The position numbers and the translations under genes were made by a program. Shown here in pieces: positions 7,059-14,516 of a stretch of 28,572 bases of DNA. Position 1 is the first letter of the stretch. Each line of letters starts with the position of its first letter. Location of the stretch: the NCBI RefSeq assembly GCF_000434895.1, contig NZ_FR892753.1:1-28572 (forward strand). The letters run 5' to 3'. Source of the stretch: Phascolarctobacterium succinatutens CAG:287. GTDB lineage: Bacteria > Bacillota > Negativicutes > Acidaminococcales > Acidaminococcaceae. The notes under the pieces were generated by a model, which saw nothing but the letters and a program-made list of their open reading frames with translations, was not told where the DNA came from and searched no databases.

Positions 7059-7699
7059 TGGGTAGAATATATTTAATCCGTCACGGTGAAACGGACAGCA
7101 ACAAGGGACACCGCTTTCAGGGACGCATCAACATGCCGCTGAACGGCAAAGGCCTGGCGCAGTCTGAGAAGCTGGCTGCCTATATGCAGCATCTGCCGGT
7201 TGATAAAATTTACTGCAGCTCTATGCTGCGTGCCTGCATGACGGCAGCACCGCTGGCTATGAGCAAAAATATGTCCTATCAGCCGCTGGATTTACTGCAG
7301 GAGGTAAGCTTCGGTGCCTGGGAGGGCCTGGAATATGCGGAAATCAGCCGCCGCTGGCCTAAGGAGATGGATGATTTCCTGACGCGTCCGGGCGAATGGA
7401 TTCCGCCGCAGGGCGAAAGCTTTCATGATGTAGCGCATCGCTGTCAGGCGGCCTTTGACTATATCTTCGAGCGTGAAGGCCACGAGAAAAATATCGCGAT
7501 TGTATCGCATGGCGGTATTATCCGCGTGCAGCTGTGCCTGCTTTTGGACATCCCCCTGAACAATCTGTGGAAGCTGAGTGTGCATAATGTTTCTGTCAGC
7601 ACGCTGAATGACTGGCAGGGCAATATTATTGCGGAAACCATCAATGATGCTCACTTTGCCAGAGAGCAGGGAAGCTCTGTAAACTGGCTGCATAAATAA
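7058..7699 (+). CDS. cobC: Histidine phosphatase family protein, probable alpha-ribazole phosphatase (CobC)
   Basis: This is a phosphoglycerate-mutase-like phosphatase. It has LIRHGETDSN with the phosphorylated His at residue 9, the acid residue region LQEVSFGAWEG (Glu near 82), and the second His in VSHGG (about 151). Operon context points to CobC, which removes the 5'-phosphate from alpha-ribazole phosphate or adenosylcobalamin phosphate. Sequence alone cannot exclude another small phosphoester. Its ATG overlaps the stop of the preceding CobT-like gene (TAATG), with AAAGGAG at 7041-7047, so translation is coupled. It is the last gene of the B12-controlled unit. Confidence 0.85.
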   Translation: MGRIYLIRHGETDSNKGHRFQGRINMPLNGKGLAQSEKLAAYMQHLPVDKIYCSSMLRACMTAAPLAMSKNMSYQPLDLLQEVSFGAWEGLEYAEISRRWPKEMDDFLTRPGEWIPPQGESFHDVAHRCQAAFDYIFEREGHEKNIAIVSHGGIIRVQLCLLLDIPLNNLWKLSVHNVSVSTLNDWQGNIIAETINDAHFAREQGSSVNWLHK

Positions 7700-7712
7700 A
7701 AATTGAAGTTCG

Positions 7713-7747
7713 AAAACCGCGCAGAGCTGAAAAGCTGGCGCGGTTTT
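7713..7747 (+). terminator. Terminator of the cobalamin operon
   Basis: AAAACCGCGC (7713-7722) and GCGCGGTTTT (7738-7747) form a perfect 10-bp stem with a further inner AGCT/AGCT pairing. The terminal T run is short because it is part of the stem. The A-rich 5' arm makes the element look bidirectional. Confidence 0.75.
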
Positions 7748-7928
7748 GCTATCAGGCTGTGAAAACAGCAAAGGCTGTCATAATTTTTGTTGTAAACTTA
7801 TCGGTGCTGCACCATTAATTTTACCCGCAAGCTTTTATCGTGAGCACTGTTAATAAGCGGATTTTGGGATATGTTGAGAAATGAAAAGTTTCTTATTAAA
7901 GAATTTACGCATTTTTGATAAACTAAGA
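7748..7928. other. Intergenic stretch without recognised features
   Basis: This is an A+T-rich spacer between the cobalamin operon terminator and the promoter of the zinc-ribbon gene. No reading frame with a ribosome site, repeat or RNA family was recognised in it. Confidence 0.5.
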
Positions 7929-7957
7929 TTGACTTTTACAGGCGCTTACTATATACT
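7929..7957 (+). promoter_or_regulatory. Strong sigma-A promoter of the zinc-ribbon gene
   Basis: TTGACT (7929-7934) and TATACT (7952-7957) are separated by exactly 17 bases. Predicted transcription starts near 7964, leaving a leader of about 125 nt. Confidence 0.8.
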
Positions 7958-7963
7958 GTAAGT

Positions 7964-8089
7964 GGTGTATCTCAGTGGTCCGTTTAAGTTCCTAACTTCT
8001 TCTATCATAGATGACATGGGGAAGCCAAGGTAAACATCTTAATGCGTTCTTTGGGGTATGTTCTATCTATGATTAGGAGTGATTAAACA
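7964..8089 (+). promoter_or_regulatory. Structured 5' leader of the zinc-ribbon mRNA
   Basis: ATCATAGAT (8004-8012) is the exact reverse complement of ATCTATGAT (8065-8073), which ends just before the ribosome site AGGAG (8075-8079). An inner pairing, CCAAGG (8025-8030) with CTTTGG (8049-8054), extends the fold. The leader would place a closed stem directly against the ribosome site, suggesting control by temperature, a ligand or RNA stability. It matches no riboswitch class I recognise. Confidence 0.5.
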
Positions 8090-8374
8090 ATGAAAGAAGA
8101 CAAGACTTTAACCTGCTGCGAGTGCGGCAACGAATTCGTATTCACTGCTTCCGAGCAAGAGTTCTACGAAGAAAAAGGCTTCACTAACGAACCGCGCCGC
8201 TGTCCGGCTTGCCGTCAAGCACGCAAACAACGCATGGGCGTACAAAACGACCGTCCGCAACGCGAAATGTTCCCCGCAGTTTGCGCTGAATGCGGTAAAG
8301 AGACCATGGTGCCGTTCAAACCCAGCGATCGTCCGGTTTACTGCCGCGAATGCTTCAACGCACGTAAACACTAA
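8090..8374 (+). CDS. Small double zinc-ribbon protein of unknown function
   Basis: The 94-residue basic protein has two zinc ribbons. The first is C9-x2-C12 with C38-x2-C41. Its segment EQEFYEEKGFTNEPRRCPACR matches the 'probable zinc-ribbon' family (PF13451, from memory). The second is C65-x2-C68 with C85-x2-C88 (CAECGKE ... VYCRECF). The role is unknown; a nucleic-acid or ribosome-associated function is a guess from charge and fold. Codon use is strikingly restricted (GAA, AAC, TTC, CGC/CGT, AAA), like the dnaK and ribosomal protein genes in this window and unlike recQ next door. Together with the strong promoter, this implies high expression. It is a single-gene unit with its own terminator. 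Confidence 0.85.
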   Translation: MKEDKTLTCCECGNEFVFTASEQEFYEEKGFTNEPRRCPACRQARKQRMGVQNDRPQREMFPAVCAECGKETMVPFKPSDRPVYCRECFNARKH

Positions 8375-8397
8375 TTAGACGCTTGAAGTAACAAATT

Positions 8398-8427
8398 CAG
8401 GTACAGCTTAGGCTGTACCTGTTTTTT
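8398..8427 (+). terminator. Terminator of the zinc-ribbon gene
   Basis: A perfect 10-bp stem, CAGGTACAGC / GCTGTACCTG, with a TTAG loop is followed by six T residues. Confidence 0.95.
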
Positions 8428-8458
8428 ATTAGCCAATCATAGAAAAAACGAAAGTTAT

Positions 8459-8487
8459 TTTACATAAAAGTGCTTATATGCTATACT
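8459..8487 (+). promoter_or_regulatory. Sigma-A promoter for recQ
   Basis: TTTACA (8459-8464) and TATACT (8482-8487) have 17-base spacing and lie about 37 bases before the recQ start. Confidence 0.7.
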
Positions 8488-8523
8488 TTTTACAATATCA
8501 ATTATTCGAAGCAAGGGAGCTTT

Positions 8524-9774
8524 ATGGCACGTATTATAGACAGTGATTTTCTGCACCGCGCGCTGCTGCATTTTTATGGCTACAGCAGCTTCCGCACAGG
8601 GCAGGAAGAAATTATAAGTGAAATATTACACGGACAGCCTGTGTTGGCAGTGCTTCCTACAGGTGCAGGCAAGAGTATCTGCTTTCAGCTGCCTTCGCTG
8701 CTGCTGAAGGGCGTGACGCTGGTAATCTCGCCGCTGATATCGCTGATGAAGGATCAGGCAGAGTCGCTGACGGCCCGCGGTATTCCGGCAGCTTATCTTG
8801 ACAGCAGCATGAGCAGCAACGAATACGGCAGAGTGCTGCACGCTGCGCTTAATAAGCAGTGCAAATTTTTGTATGTGGCACCGGAGCGATTGGTAAACCA
8901 GCAGTTTATTGATTTCGCCTGCAAGGCTTATATTACCATGGTGGCAGTGGACGAGGCGCACTGCGTATCGCAATGGGGACACAGCTTCCGCAAGGAGTAT
9001 TATAATATTCCTGATTTTATTCAGGCCTTGCCGACGAAGCCGCTGGTAGCAGCCTTTACTGCTACGGCTACACCGGATGTGCGCCGTGATATCATCAAAC
9101 GTTTGGGCATTCCGGAGGCAAAAATTGTGGTGACGGGCTTTGACAGGCCTAACCTGCATTTTGCCGTGCAGCGCACGCAGGATAAGGAGCGCTCGCTGCT
9201 GGAGTTTATGCGCAAGCATAAAAAGGATTGCGGCGTAGTTTACTGTGCTACGCGCAACAAGGTGGAAAGCGTTACCCAGCTTTTGCGGCGCCAGGGCTTC
9301 AGTGCCTTGCGCTATCACGCGGGCCTGACGCCGGAGGAACGGCGCGAAAATCAAAATGCCTTCGTCGGCGGCAGTGTACCGATGATTGTGGCAACAAATG
9401 CCTTCGGTATGGGTATTGATAAGCCTGATGTACGCTTTGTGGTGCATTATAATATGCCCAAGGATATCGAAAGCTACTATCAGGAGGCAGGACGCGCAGG
9501 GCGTGACGGCCTGCCTGCGGAATGTCTGCTGCTTTATGATAAGGCGGATATCGCGGTCAACACCTATCTTATCGGCCACGACCAGCCGGATTTGACCTGG
9601 AAGGAGCACGAGCTGCAGCTGCTGAGCAAAATGACCAATTATTGCAATACGTCCATGTGCCTGCGCAAGGTACTGCTGGAATATTTCGGAGAAAAAACAA
9701 CGTCGCAGTGCAACAATTGCGGCAACTGCGACGTGAATAAGAACGCTTCGTGGCGTAAGTTTTTGAAGTTTTAA
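8524..9774 (+). CDS. recQ: RecQ-family ATP-dependent DNA helicase, short form
   Basis: This is a 3'-5' superfamily 2 helicase for recombination and replication-fork repair. Motif I is LPTGAGKS (residues 44-51). Motif II is DEAH (143-146) followed by CVSQWGHSFRKEY. Motif III is TATATP. Motif VI is YYQEAGRAGRDG. The zinc subdomain is present, with Cys at about 379, 396, 399 and 402, matching the E. coli RecQ spacing. The protein ends at 416, directly after this subdomain, so the winged-helix RQC and the HRDC domains are missing. A longer frame opens upstream at 8470, but ATG 8524 has AAGGGAG at 8513-8519 and matches the family start. The gene converges with the hydrolase gene, stops 3 bases apart. 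Confidence 0.92.
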   Translation: MARIIDSDFLHRALLHFYGYSSFRTGQEEIISEILHGQPVLAVLPTGAGKSICFQLPSLLLKGVTLVISPLISLMKDQAESLTARGIPAAYLDSSMSSNEYGRVLHAALNKQCKFLYVAPERLVNQQFIDFACKAYITMVAVDEAHCVSQWGHSFRKEYYNIPDFIQALPTKPLVAAFTATATPDVRRDIIKRLGIPEAKIVVTGFDRPNLHFAVQRTQDKERSLLEFMRKHKKDCGVVYCATRNKVESVTQLLRRQGFSALRYHAGLTPEERRENQNAFVGGSVPMIVATNAFGMGIDKPDVRFVVHYNMPKDIESYYQEAGRAGRDGLPAECLLLYDKADIAVNTYLIGHDQPDLTWKEHELQLLSKMTNYCNTSMCLRKVLLEYFGEKTTSQCNNCGNCDVNKNASWRKFLKF

Positions 9775-9777
9775 TTT

Positions 9778-10449
9778 TTAATCGATATCAATAGTATTGC
9801 CCGGTTTTACAATAAGCACCTTGCTGTCGGTTTCGTCCTCAACGGCAGCCTTGAAGGCTTCCACGTCCTGAGCGATGGGCGGCCAGGTGTTGTAATGTAC
9901 GGGGATAACGTATTTTGCCTGCAGCAGTTTGCAGGCGATAAGCGCATCGTTAGGGTCCATAGTGAAGTTGCCGCCGATAGGAAGCACTGCGTATTCAAAA
10001 GCATCGAGCTTGGGCAGCAGCTGCATATCGCTGAAGAGTGCGGTGTCACCGGCGAAGTACAGCTTCGTGCCGTAGAAATCAATGACAATGCCGCAGGCGT
10101 GACCACCGGGAACGCCGCTGCCGTGGAAGGCCAACGTCAGGCGTACCTTGCCGAAGGGAAACTTAAAGGTGCCGCCAAGATGCATAGCGTGTGCTTTGCA
10201 GCCGGCATCCTGCGCCAGACCGCAGATTTCGGCAGTGGAGATGATGGTAGCGTCACAATTTTTGGCGATTTCAAAGGCACTGCCCAAATGGTCGAAGTGA
10301 CCGTGGCTGACGAAAATATAATCAACCTTAATGTCTTTGGCAGTGAGTCCTTCCGGATTATCGTCCAGATACGGGTCGAAGATAATAGCGGAATTATTTT
10401 TTTCCAAAATAAAGCAGGCATGGTTGATGAAATGGAATTTTGCGGACAT
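9778..10449 (-). CDS. UPF0173-type metal-dependent hydrolase (metallo-beta-lactamase fold)
   Basis: The 223-residue protein has the metallo-beta-lactamase fold of the UPF0173 / YtkL-UlaG-like group. It carries FINHACFILE at the N-terminus, IIFDPYL, the metal motif SHGHFDHLG (about residues 48-56), FAGDTALF with the bridging Asp, and a late HYNTWPPI segment. Substrates of this group are mostly unknown, and a phosphodiesterase or lactonase-like activity cannot be chosen from sequence. AAGGAGG on the minus strand (CCTCCTT at 10457-10463) sets the ATG. It is transcribed alone toward recQ, with no clear hairpin in the three-base gap between the two stops. Confidence 0.9.
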   Translation of the reverse strand: MSAKFHFINHACFILEKNNSAIIFDPYLDDNPEGLTAKDIKVDYIFVSHGHFDHLGSAFEIAKNCDATIISTAEICGLAQDAGCKAHAMHLGGTFKFPFGKVRLTLAFHGSGVPGGHACGIVIDFYGTKLYFAGDTALFSDMQLLPKLDAFEYAVLPIGGNFTMDPNDALIACKLLQAKYVIPVHYNTWPPIAQDVEAFKAAVEDETDSKVLIVKPGNTIDID

Positions 10450-10527
10450 AATTTTCCCTCCTTAATTTGACAAGCTGATTGCTGCTTGATATTAAATAAG
10501 ATAGCGCTTGACTGTTATCTTATAAAT

Positions 10528-10556
10528 ATTATAGCTTAAATCTACTTTTTTGTGAA
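10528..10556 (-). promoter_or_regulatory. Sigma-A promoter for the metal-dependent hydrolase
   Basis: On the minus strand, TTCACA (10556-10551) and TATAAT (10533-10528) are 17 bases apart. They lie about 80 bases before the hydrolase start. Confidence 0.75.
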
Positions 10557-10582
10557 TTCCTCACTGCAGGGGTGGGAAAAAC

Positions 10583-10612
10583 TTTACAATTTTGCCTTAT
10601 GTGCGGTAAAAT
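10583..10612 (+). promoter_or_regulatory. Sigma-A promoter for the glucosaminidase / trmL / folate genes
   Basis: TTTACA (10583-10588) and TAAAAT (10607-10612) have 18-base spacing. It is the only clear promoter before the run of closely spaced genes reaching folP. Confidence 0.65.
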
Positions 10613-10646
10613 TGATAGCGTGATATATATATAGGAGTAATGCGCT

Positions 10647-11591
10647 ATGAAATATAAAAAAATTACTTTTGCGAGTGTTCTGCTGGGCCTGTCGCTGTAC
10701 GCCGGCGTGTGTGCGGCAACTGTGCGCGAGGTCGCTGATGAAGCACCGGCCTCCAAGCAGACGATTATCGCTGATAAAAAGGATAAGAAGCTGCTGAACA
10801 AAAAGCAGCGCGGTGTCCAAATAACTCAGGAAAAGGATAAAATTGTAGTATCTACCAAACCGGTGGCTAAACCGCCGGCCGGTACGATAAAGGTTCCTGC
10901 TGCTCCACGTCCGTCGCTGCTACAGGAGAAGGATGGCAAATTCTATTTTTCCGGGACACAGCTGCCGGATGATTACCGTAATATCGCTATTTACGGTGAG
11001 GCGATTGCCAGCAAGGCGCAGGCTATTGCCTATATTTTGGCGGCCAACCCGGCTGTGAAGCTGGCCTGCCCGGTGGAGGAGCTTGTCGATTTGTACTGGC
11101 AGGAGGCTAAGCGTGAAAACGTGCGTCCGGACCTTGCCCTGGCGCAATCGTTGGTGGAAACCGGTGCCTACCGCTATGGCGGTGATGTGCTGCATCATCA
11201 GAATAATTTCTGCGGCCTCGGTACTATCGGCGGCGGTGTGCGCGGTGCGTCCTTTGCTACACCGCAGCTGGGCGTGCGTGCGCATATCCAGCATCTGCTG
11301 GCTTATACGCAGACGAAGCGCCCTTCAACCGATATTGTCGATCCGCGCTATGATCTGGCGCATAATATCCGCTTGGAGCGCGGTGTTGTCAACACCTGGT
11401 ACGGTTTGAACGGTACTTGGGCGATGGGCTCGCTGTATTGCGAAAAGATTATGGCTACCTATCAGAAAATCCTGGCACAGCAGCCTGTGGAGGAGATTAA
11501 GCCTGCACCGGCTGAACCGGTTAAGGAAAAGAATAAAAAGAAGCGCAGTATGAAGCAGAGGGTTTCTGAAATACTGCAGGAGCAAAAATAA
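10647..11591 (+). CDS. Secreted glucosaminidase-domain protein (peptidoglycan hydrolase)
   Basis: Residues 1-23 form a signal peptide: a basic MKYKK start, a hydrophobic core and a VCA cleavage site. A Lys/Pro-rich linker follows (about 30-95). The catalytic domain (about 145-270) belongs to the endo-beta-N-acetylglucosaminidase family (PF01832 type). Its key segment is LALAQSLVETGAYRYGG with the likely catalytic Glu at 171, then NNFCGLG and the NTWYGLNGTWA region. The C-terminus is Lys/Glu-rich without an anchor. It probably trims peptidoglycan in the periplasm of a two-membrane Firmicute. AGGAG at 10633-10637 supports the ATG. trmL follows at once, which suggests shared transcription rather than shared function. 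Confidence 0.85.
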   Translation: MKYKKITFASVLLGLSLYAGVCAATVREVADEAPASKQTIIADKKDKKLLNKKQRGVQITQEKDKIVVSTKPVAKPPAGTIKVPAAPRPSLLQEKDGKFYFSGTQLPDDYRNIAIYGEAIASKAQAIAYILAANPAVKLACPVEELVDLYWQEAKRENVRPDLALAQSLVETGAYRYGGDVLHHQNNFCGLGTIGGGVRGASFATPQLGVRAHIQHLLAYTQTKRPSTDIVDPRYDLAHNIRLERGVVNTWYGLNGTWAMGSLYCEKIMATYQKILAQQPVEEIKPAPAEPVKEKNKKKRSMKQRVSEILQEQK

Positions 11592-11634
11592 ATTAATGAC
11601 TGCGCAGCAGTCAGCTGAGGAGGCATTCAGTAAA

Positions 11635-12114
11635 ATGCATATAGTTTTAGTTGAACCGGAAATTCCCGGCAATACCGGCAATATTGCACGTCTGTGCGCA
11701 GCAACAGGCTGTCACCTGCATTTGGTCCGTCCGCTTGGTTTTTCCGTGGAGGATAAATATTTGAAGCGTGCAGGCCTGGATTATTGGCATCTTGTTGATA
11801 TCCATTATTATGACAGCGTTTACGAGGTGCTGGAAAAATATAAGGATAACCCCAAGTATTTCCTGACGACGAAGGCACACAGCTCTTATGCCGATGTGCA
11901 GTATGCTCAGGACAGCCTGCTGATTTTCGGCAAGGAAACTGCCGGTCTGCCGGAAACCTTGCTGCACGAATATCCCGAAAGCTGCATCCGTATTCCGATG
12001 ATTGAGGATGCACGCTCTTTGAATTTGTCCAATTCCGTGGCGATTGTGGCTTATGAGGCTCTGCGCCAGAACGGCTTTGCTGATTTAACCCTTTATGGAG
12101 GAGAGTATAAATGA
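11635..12114 (+). CDS. trmL: tRNA (cytidine(34)-2'-O)-methyltransferase TrmL
   Basis: This SPOUT-class enzyme methylates the wobble ribose of tRNA-Leu isoacceptors. The 159-residue size and motifs fit TrmL: HIVLVEPEIPGNTGNIAR at the N-terminus, LIFGKETAGLP (motif 2), and IPMIEDARSLNLSNSVAIV (motif 3, part of the trefoil knot that binds SAM). An in-frame ATG at 11596 would add 13 unconserved residues. ATG 11635 is chosen because family members begin exactly there and GAGGAGG lies at 11617-11623. Its TGA overlaps the queD start (ATGA), so the two are translationally coupled. Confidence 0.94.
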   Translation: MHIVLVEPEIPGNTGNIARLCAATGCHLHLVRPLGFSVEDKYLKRAGLDYWHLVDIHYYDSVYEVLEKYKDNPKYFLTTKAHSSYADVQYAQDSLLIFGKETAGLPETLLHEYPESCIRIPMIEDARSLNLSNSVAIVAYEALRQNGFADLTLYGGEYK

Positions 12115-12467
12115 TAATTATTAAGGAATTTGATTTTGACGCTGCGCATTATCTGCCTGCGTATAACGGCAAGTGCGAGCATTTGCACGGGCATACCTAT
12201 AAGCTGGTGGTAAAGGTGGAGGGCACTCCCGACCACGAGGGTATGGTTATTGATTTCATTAAGCTGAAGAATCTGGTGAAGGAAGAGGTGCTGGCACATT
12301 TGGACCACGCCTGCCTGAATGATATTCTTCCGGTGCCTTCTGCAGAAAATATCAGCGTCTGGGTTTGGAATAAGCTGGTTGAGCTGCTTAAGAGCGACCA
12401 TTACCATTTATATGAAGTAGAAGTTTGGGAAACTCGCACCAGTGGCTGCGTGTACAGAGGTGAATGA
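12111..12467 (+). CDS. queD: 6-carboxytetrahydropterin synthase family protein (QueD / possible PTPS-I/III)
   Basis: This is a COG0720 protein of 118 residues. Zinc ligands are His13 in FDAAHYLP and His26/His28 in HLHGH, and the C-terminus ends WETRTSGCVYRGE as in QueD. The active-site motif is CEHLHGH (Cys22, Glu23), so it has both the Cys of QueD and a Glu at the position used by PTPS-III enzymes. From memory, CExxHGH marks a PTPS-I/III group that serves both queuosine and folate synthesis. The downstream genes are folE2, folP and folK with no folB. I infer that it may make 6-hydroxymethyl-dihydropterin here, instead of or beside preQ0 precursors. It overlaps trmL by four bases. Confidence 0.9.
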   Translation: MIIIKEFDFDAAHYLPAYNGKCEHLHGHTYKLVVKVEGTPDHEGMVIDFIKLKNLVKEEVLAHLDHACLNDILPVPSAENISVWVWNKLVELLKSDHYHLYEVEVWETRTSGCVYRGE

Positions 12468-12468
12468 C

Positions 12469-13245
12469 GTGAAGGATGTACAAAGCGAAAAGGATTTACG
12501 CAATATTCCTTTGAAGCATGTGGGAATAAAGGGCCTGCGCTGGCCGATTGAGCTGCGCGATAAAGAGCGCGGTACGCAGCACAGCGTAGCGGAGGTAACA
12601 CTGGCGGTTGATTTGCCGCATGATATGCGCGGTACGCACATGAGCCGTTTTGTGGAATGTCTGCGTACTCTCGGTCCTGTGGGCCTCGCTGATGTGGAGG
12701 CTATTTTGGACCAGCTGAAGCAGCATCTACAGGCTGAAAGAGCTTTTATCGAGCTGAAGTTCCCGTATTTTGTGACGAAGAAGGCTCCTGTGAGCGGCAT
12801 GGAAGCGCCGATGGATATCGATTGCGTGTATAAGGCCGAGAAGGGTGAGAAGCTGCGTTGGCGCATTACCGCTGTTGTGCCGGTGCAGACGCTGTGCCCC
12901 TGCTCCAAGGAAATCAGCGAATACGGTGCGCATAACCAGCGTGCCTGGGCGAAGCTGGAGGTTGAGGCGCAGGAGATGGTATGGCTGGAGGAGCTGGTGG
13001 AATATGCCGAGGCTTCCGCAAGCACGCCGCTTTATGGTCTTTTGAAGCGTCCTGACGAAAAATACGTTACGGAGCATGCTTATGAAAATCCGCGTTTTGT
13101 AGAGGATGCCGTGCGTGAGGTTGCTTTACGTCTGGAGGCGGATAAGCGCATTACCTGGTATCGTGCAGAGGTGGAGAGCATGGAAAGCATCCATAATCAT
13201 AACGCTTTTGCTGTTGTGGAAAAAGGTGAGAATGAATGTTATTAA
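12469..13245 (+). CDS. folE2: GTP cyclohydrolase I type IB (FolE2)
   Basis: FolE2 converts GTP to 7,8-dihydroneopterin triphosphate, feeding folate and queuosine. It is a metal-dependent enzyme that replaces zinc FolE. Family features in the 258-residue protein are DVQSEKDLRNIPLKHVGIKG at the N-terminus, HMSRFVE, the metal/active-site Cys in VQTLCPCSKEI, GAHNQRA, and the C-terminal ESIHNHNAFA. An upstream in-frame GTG at 12442 lies inside queD. GTG 12469 is preferred because AGAGGTGA (12456-12463) precedes it and the protein then starts as the family does. It begins one base after the queD stop and overlaps folP by 10 bases. Confidence 0.95.
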   Translation: MKDVQSEKDLRNIPLKHVGIKGLRWPIELRDKERGTQHSVAEVTLAVDLPHDMRGTHMSRFVECLRTLGPVGLADVEAILDQLKQHLQAERAFIELKFPYFVTKKAPVSGMEAPMDIDCVYKAEKGEKLRWRITAVVPVQTLCPCSKEISEYGAHNQRAWAKLEVEAQEMVWLEELVEYAEASASTPLYGLLKRPDEKYVTEHAYENPRFVEDAVREVALRLEADKRITWYRAEVESMESIHNHNAFAVVEKGENECY

Positions 13246-14429
13246 AGGTTAACCGTGAAGGTTTGGAGGCAGCGCTGGCAAGCATCGGCGCTCATGCCGA
13301 CAGTCTGCCTATTTTTGCGCATAAGGCGGAGATTATTCCGTTCAAGCTGCTGGGTGTGCGTACTCCGGCAGCGAATATTATCAAGCAGGAGATGCTGGCA
13401 GTGGGCGGTGACGCTGTAACGCCTGTCGGTGCTGTTACCTGCGCTGCGAAGTATGTTGATATCCTGCTTTTGGGTACGCTGAAGCATTATAAGGTGCTTT
13501 TGAAGAAGCTGGCGCAGATGCCTTATTTTGGTATTCCTCAGGCTGCTATTGATCTGGAAATGGCGCTGACGCCGCAAAAGCTGTGCACTACTCTGGCTGA
13601 CGGCAGAGTGCTGACCTATGAGAAGATGTGCGTGATGGGCATTTTGAACGTTACGCCGGATTCTTTTTATGAGGGCAGCCGTGTGCCCGCTATGGAGGAG
13701 CTGGTGGCGCGTGCCGGCAGAATGCTTGCTGCAGGTGCCGGTGTGCTGGATATCGGCGGTGAGTCTACCCGTCCGGGCAGCGACAGCGTTGATGGGGAGG
13801 AGGAGCGCCGCCGCGTAGTTCCTGCGATTACTGCTTTGCGCAAGGCTTATCCCGATGCTGTTATTTCTATTGATACCTATCGTGCGGATACGGCGGAGGC
13901 AGCTATTGCTGCCGGTGCTGATATTATCAACGATATCAGTGCGATGGAGGCTGACCCGCGCATGGCTGACGTGATTGTGGCTACTAAAGCGCCGATTATC
14001 CTTATGCATATGCGCGGTACGCCGAAGAATATGCAGCAGAACTGCGAGTACAAGGATGTTGTGCAGGAGATTGCCGTTTATCTGGCGCAGAGAGCACAGC
14101 TTTTGCGTGAGCGCGGTGTGAGTGCGGATAAGATTATTCTGGATCCCGGTATCGGCTTTGCCAAGAATGTGGAGCAGAATTTGCTGTTGATGCGTGACCT
14201 GAAGGCTTTGACGAGCTTTGGCTATCCTGTGCTGCTGGCGGCTTCGCGCAAGAGCACGCTTGGTGCTGTGCTGGGCGGTGTACCGGCAGAGCAGCGTTTG
14301 GAGGGGACGATTGCGACGAGTCTGCAGGCAATTTACGCGGGGGCGCAGATGGTGCGCGTGCATGATGTTGAGGAGAATGTGCGGGCGATTCGCACAATGG
14401 AAGCTATTTTGCGTGGCAGTGCGGAATAG
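13236..14429 (+). CDS. folP: Dihydropteroate synthase with N-terminal extension
   Basis: DHPS condenses hydroxymethyl-dihydropterin pyrophosphate with p-aminobenzoate. The TIM-barrel core begins near residue 131 and has all motifs: MGILNVTPDSF, LDIGGESTRPGS, SIDTYRADTAEAA, INDISAM, MHMRGTPKNMQ, ILDPGIGFAKN, ASRKSTLG, and a closing RVHDVEENVRA. The first 130 residues are extra compared with the classic 280-residue enzyme and have no motif I can name. They include AEIIPFKLLGVRTPAANIIK and GAVTCAAKYVDILLLGT. Similar long DHPS proteins occur in some Firmicutes (from memory). The start at ATG 13236 overlaps folE2, so the extension is probably real. A palindromic element follows it. Confidence 0.95.
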   Translation: MLLKVNREGLEAALASIGAHADSLPIFAHKAEIIPFKLLGVRTPAANIIKQEMLAVGGDAVTPVGAVTCAAKYVDILLLGTLKHYKVLLKKLAQMPYFGIPQAAIDLEMALTPQKLCTTLADGRVLTYEKMCVMGILNVTPDSFYEGSRVPAMEELVARAGRMLAAGAGVLDIGGESTRPGSDSVDGEEERRRVVPAITALRKAYPDAVISIDTYRADTAEAAIAAGADIINDISAMEADPRMADVIVATKAPIILMHMRGTPKNMQQNCEYKDVVQEIAVYLAQRAQLLRERGVSADKIILDPGIGFAKNVEQNLLLMRDLKALTSFGYPVLLAASRKSTLGAVLGGVPAEQRLEGTIATSLQAIYAGAQMVRVHDVEENVRAIRTMEAILRGSAE

Positions 14430-14440
14430 GTTAGCTTAGA

Positions 14441-14491
14441 AAGAATTGTTTTAGCAATTATCTGTCACGCTGCGACAGAATAATTGCTGCG
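14441..14491. repeat. Short copy of palindromic repeat element
   Basis: AGCAATTAT + CTGTC (14453-14466) and GACAG + ATAATTGCT (14474-14488, one extra A) form a hairpin with an ACGCTGC loop. Its left 33 bases (14441-14473) recur exactly at 14517-14549. Its right 24 bases (14468-14491) recur exactly at 14711-14734. It is therefore a compact version of the long element just downstream. Confidence 0.85.
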
Positions 14492-14516
14492 AAAGTATCG
14501 TTTAGTGTGTTACAGG

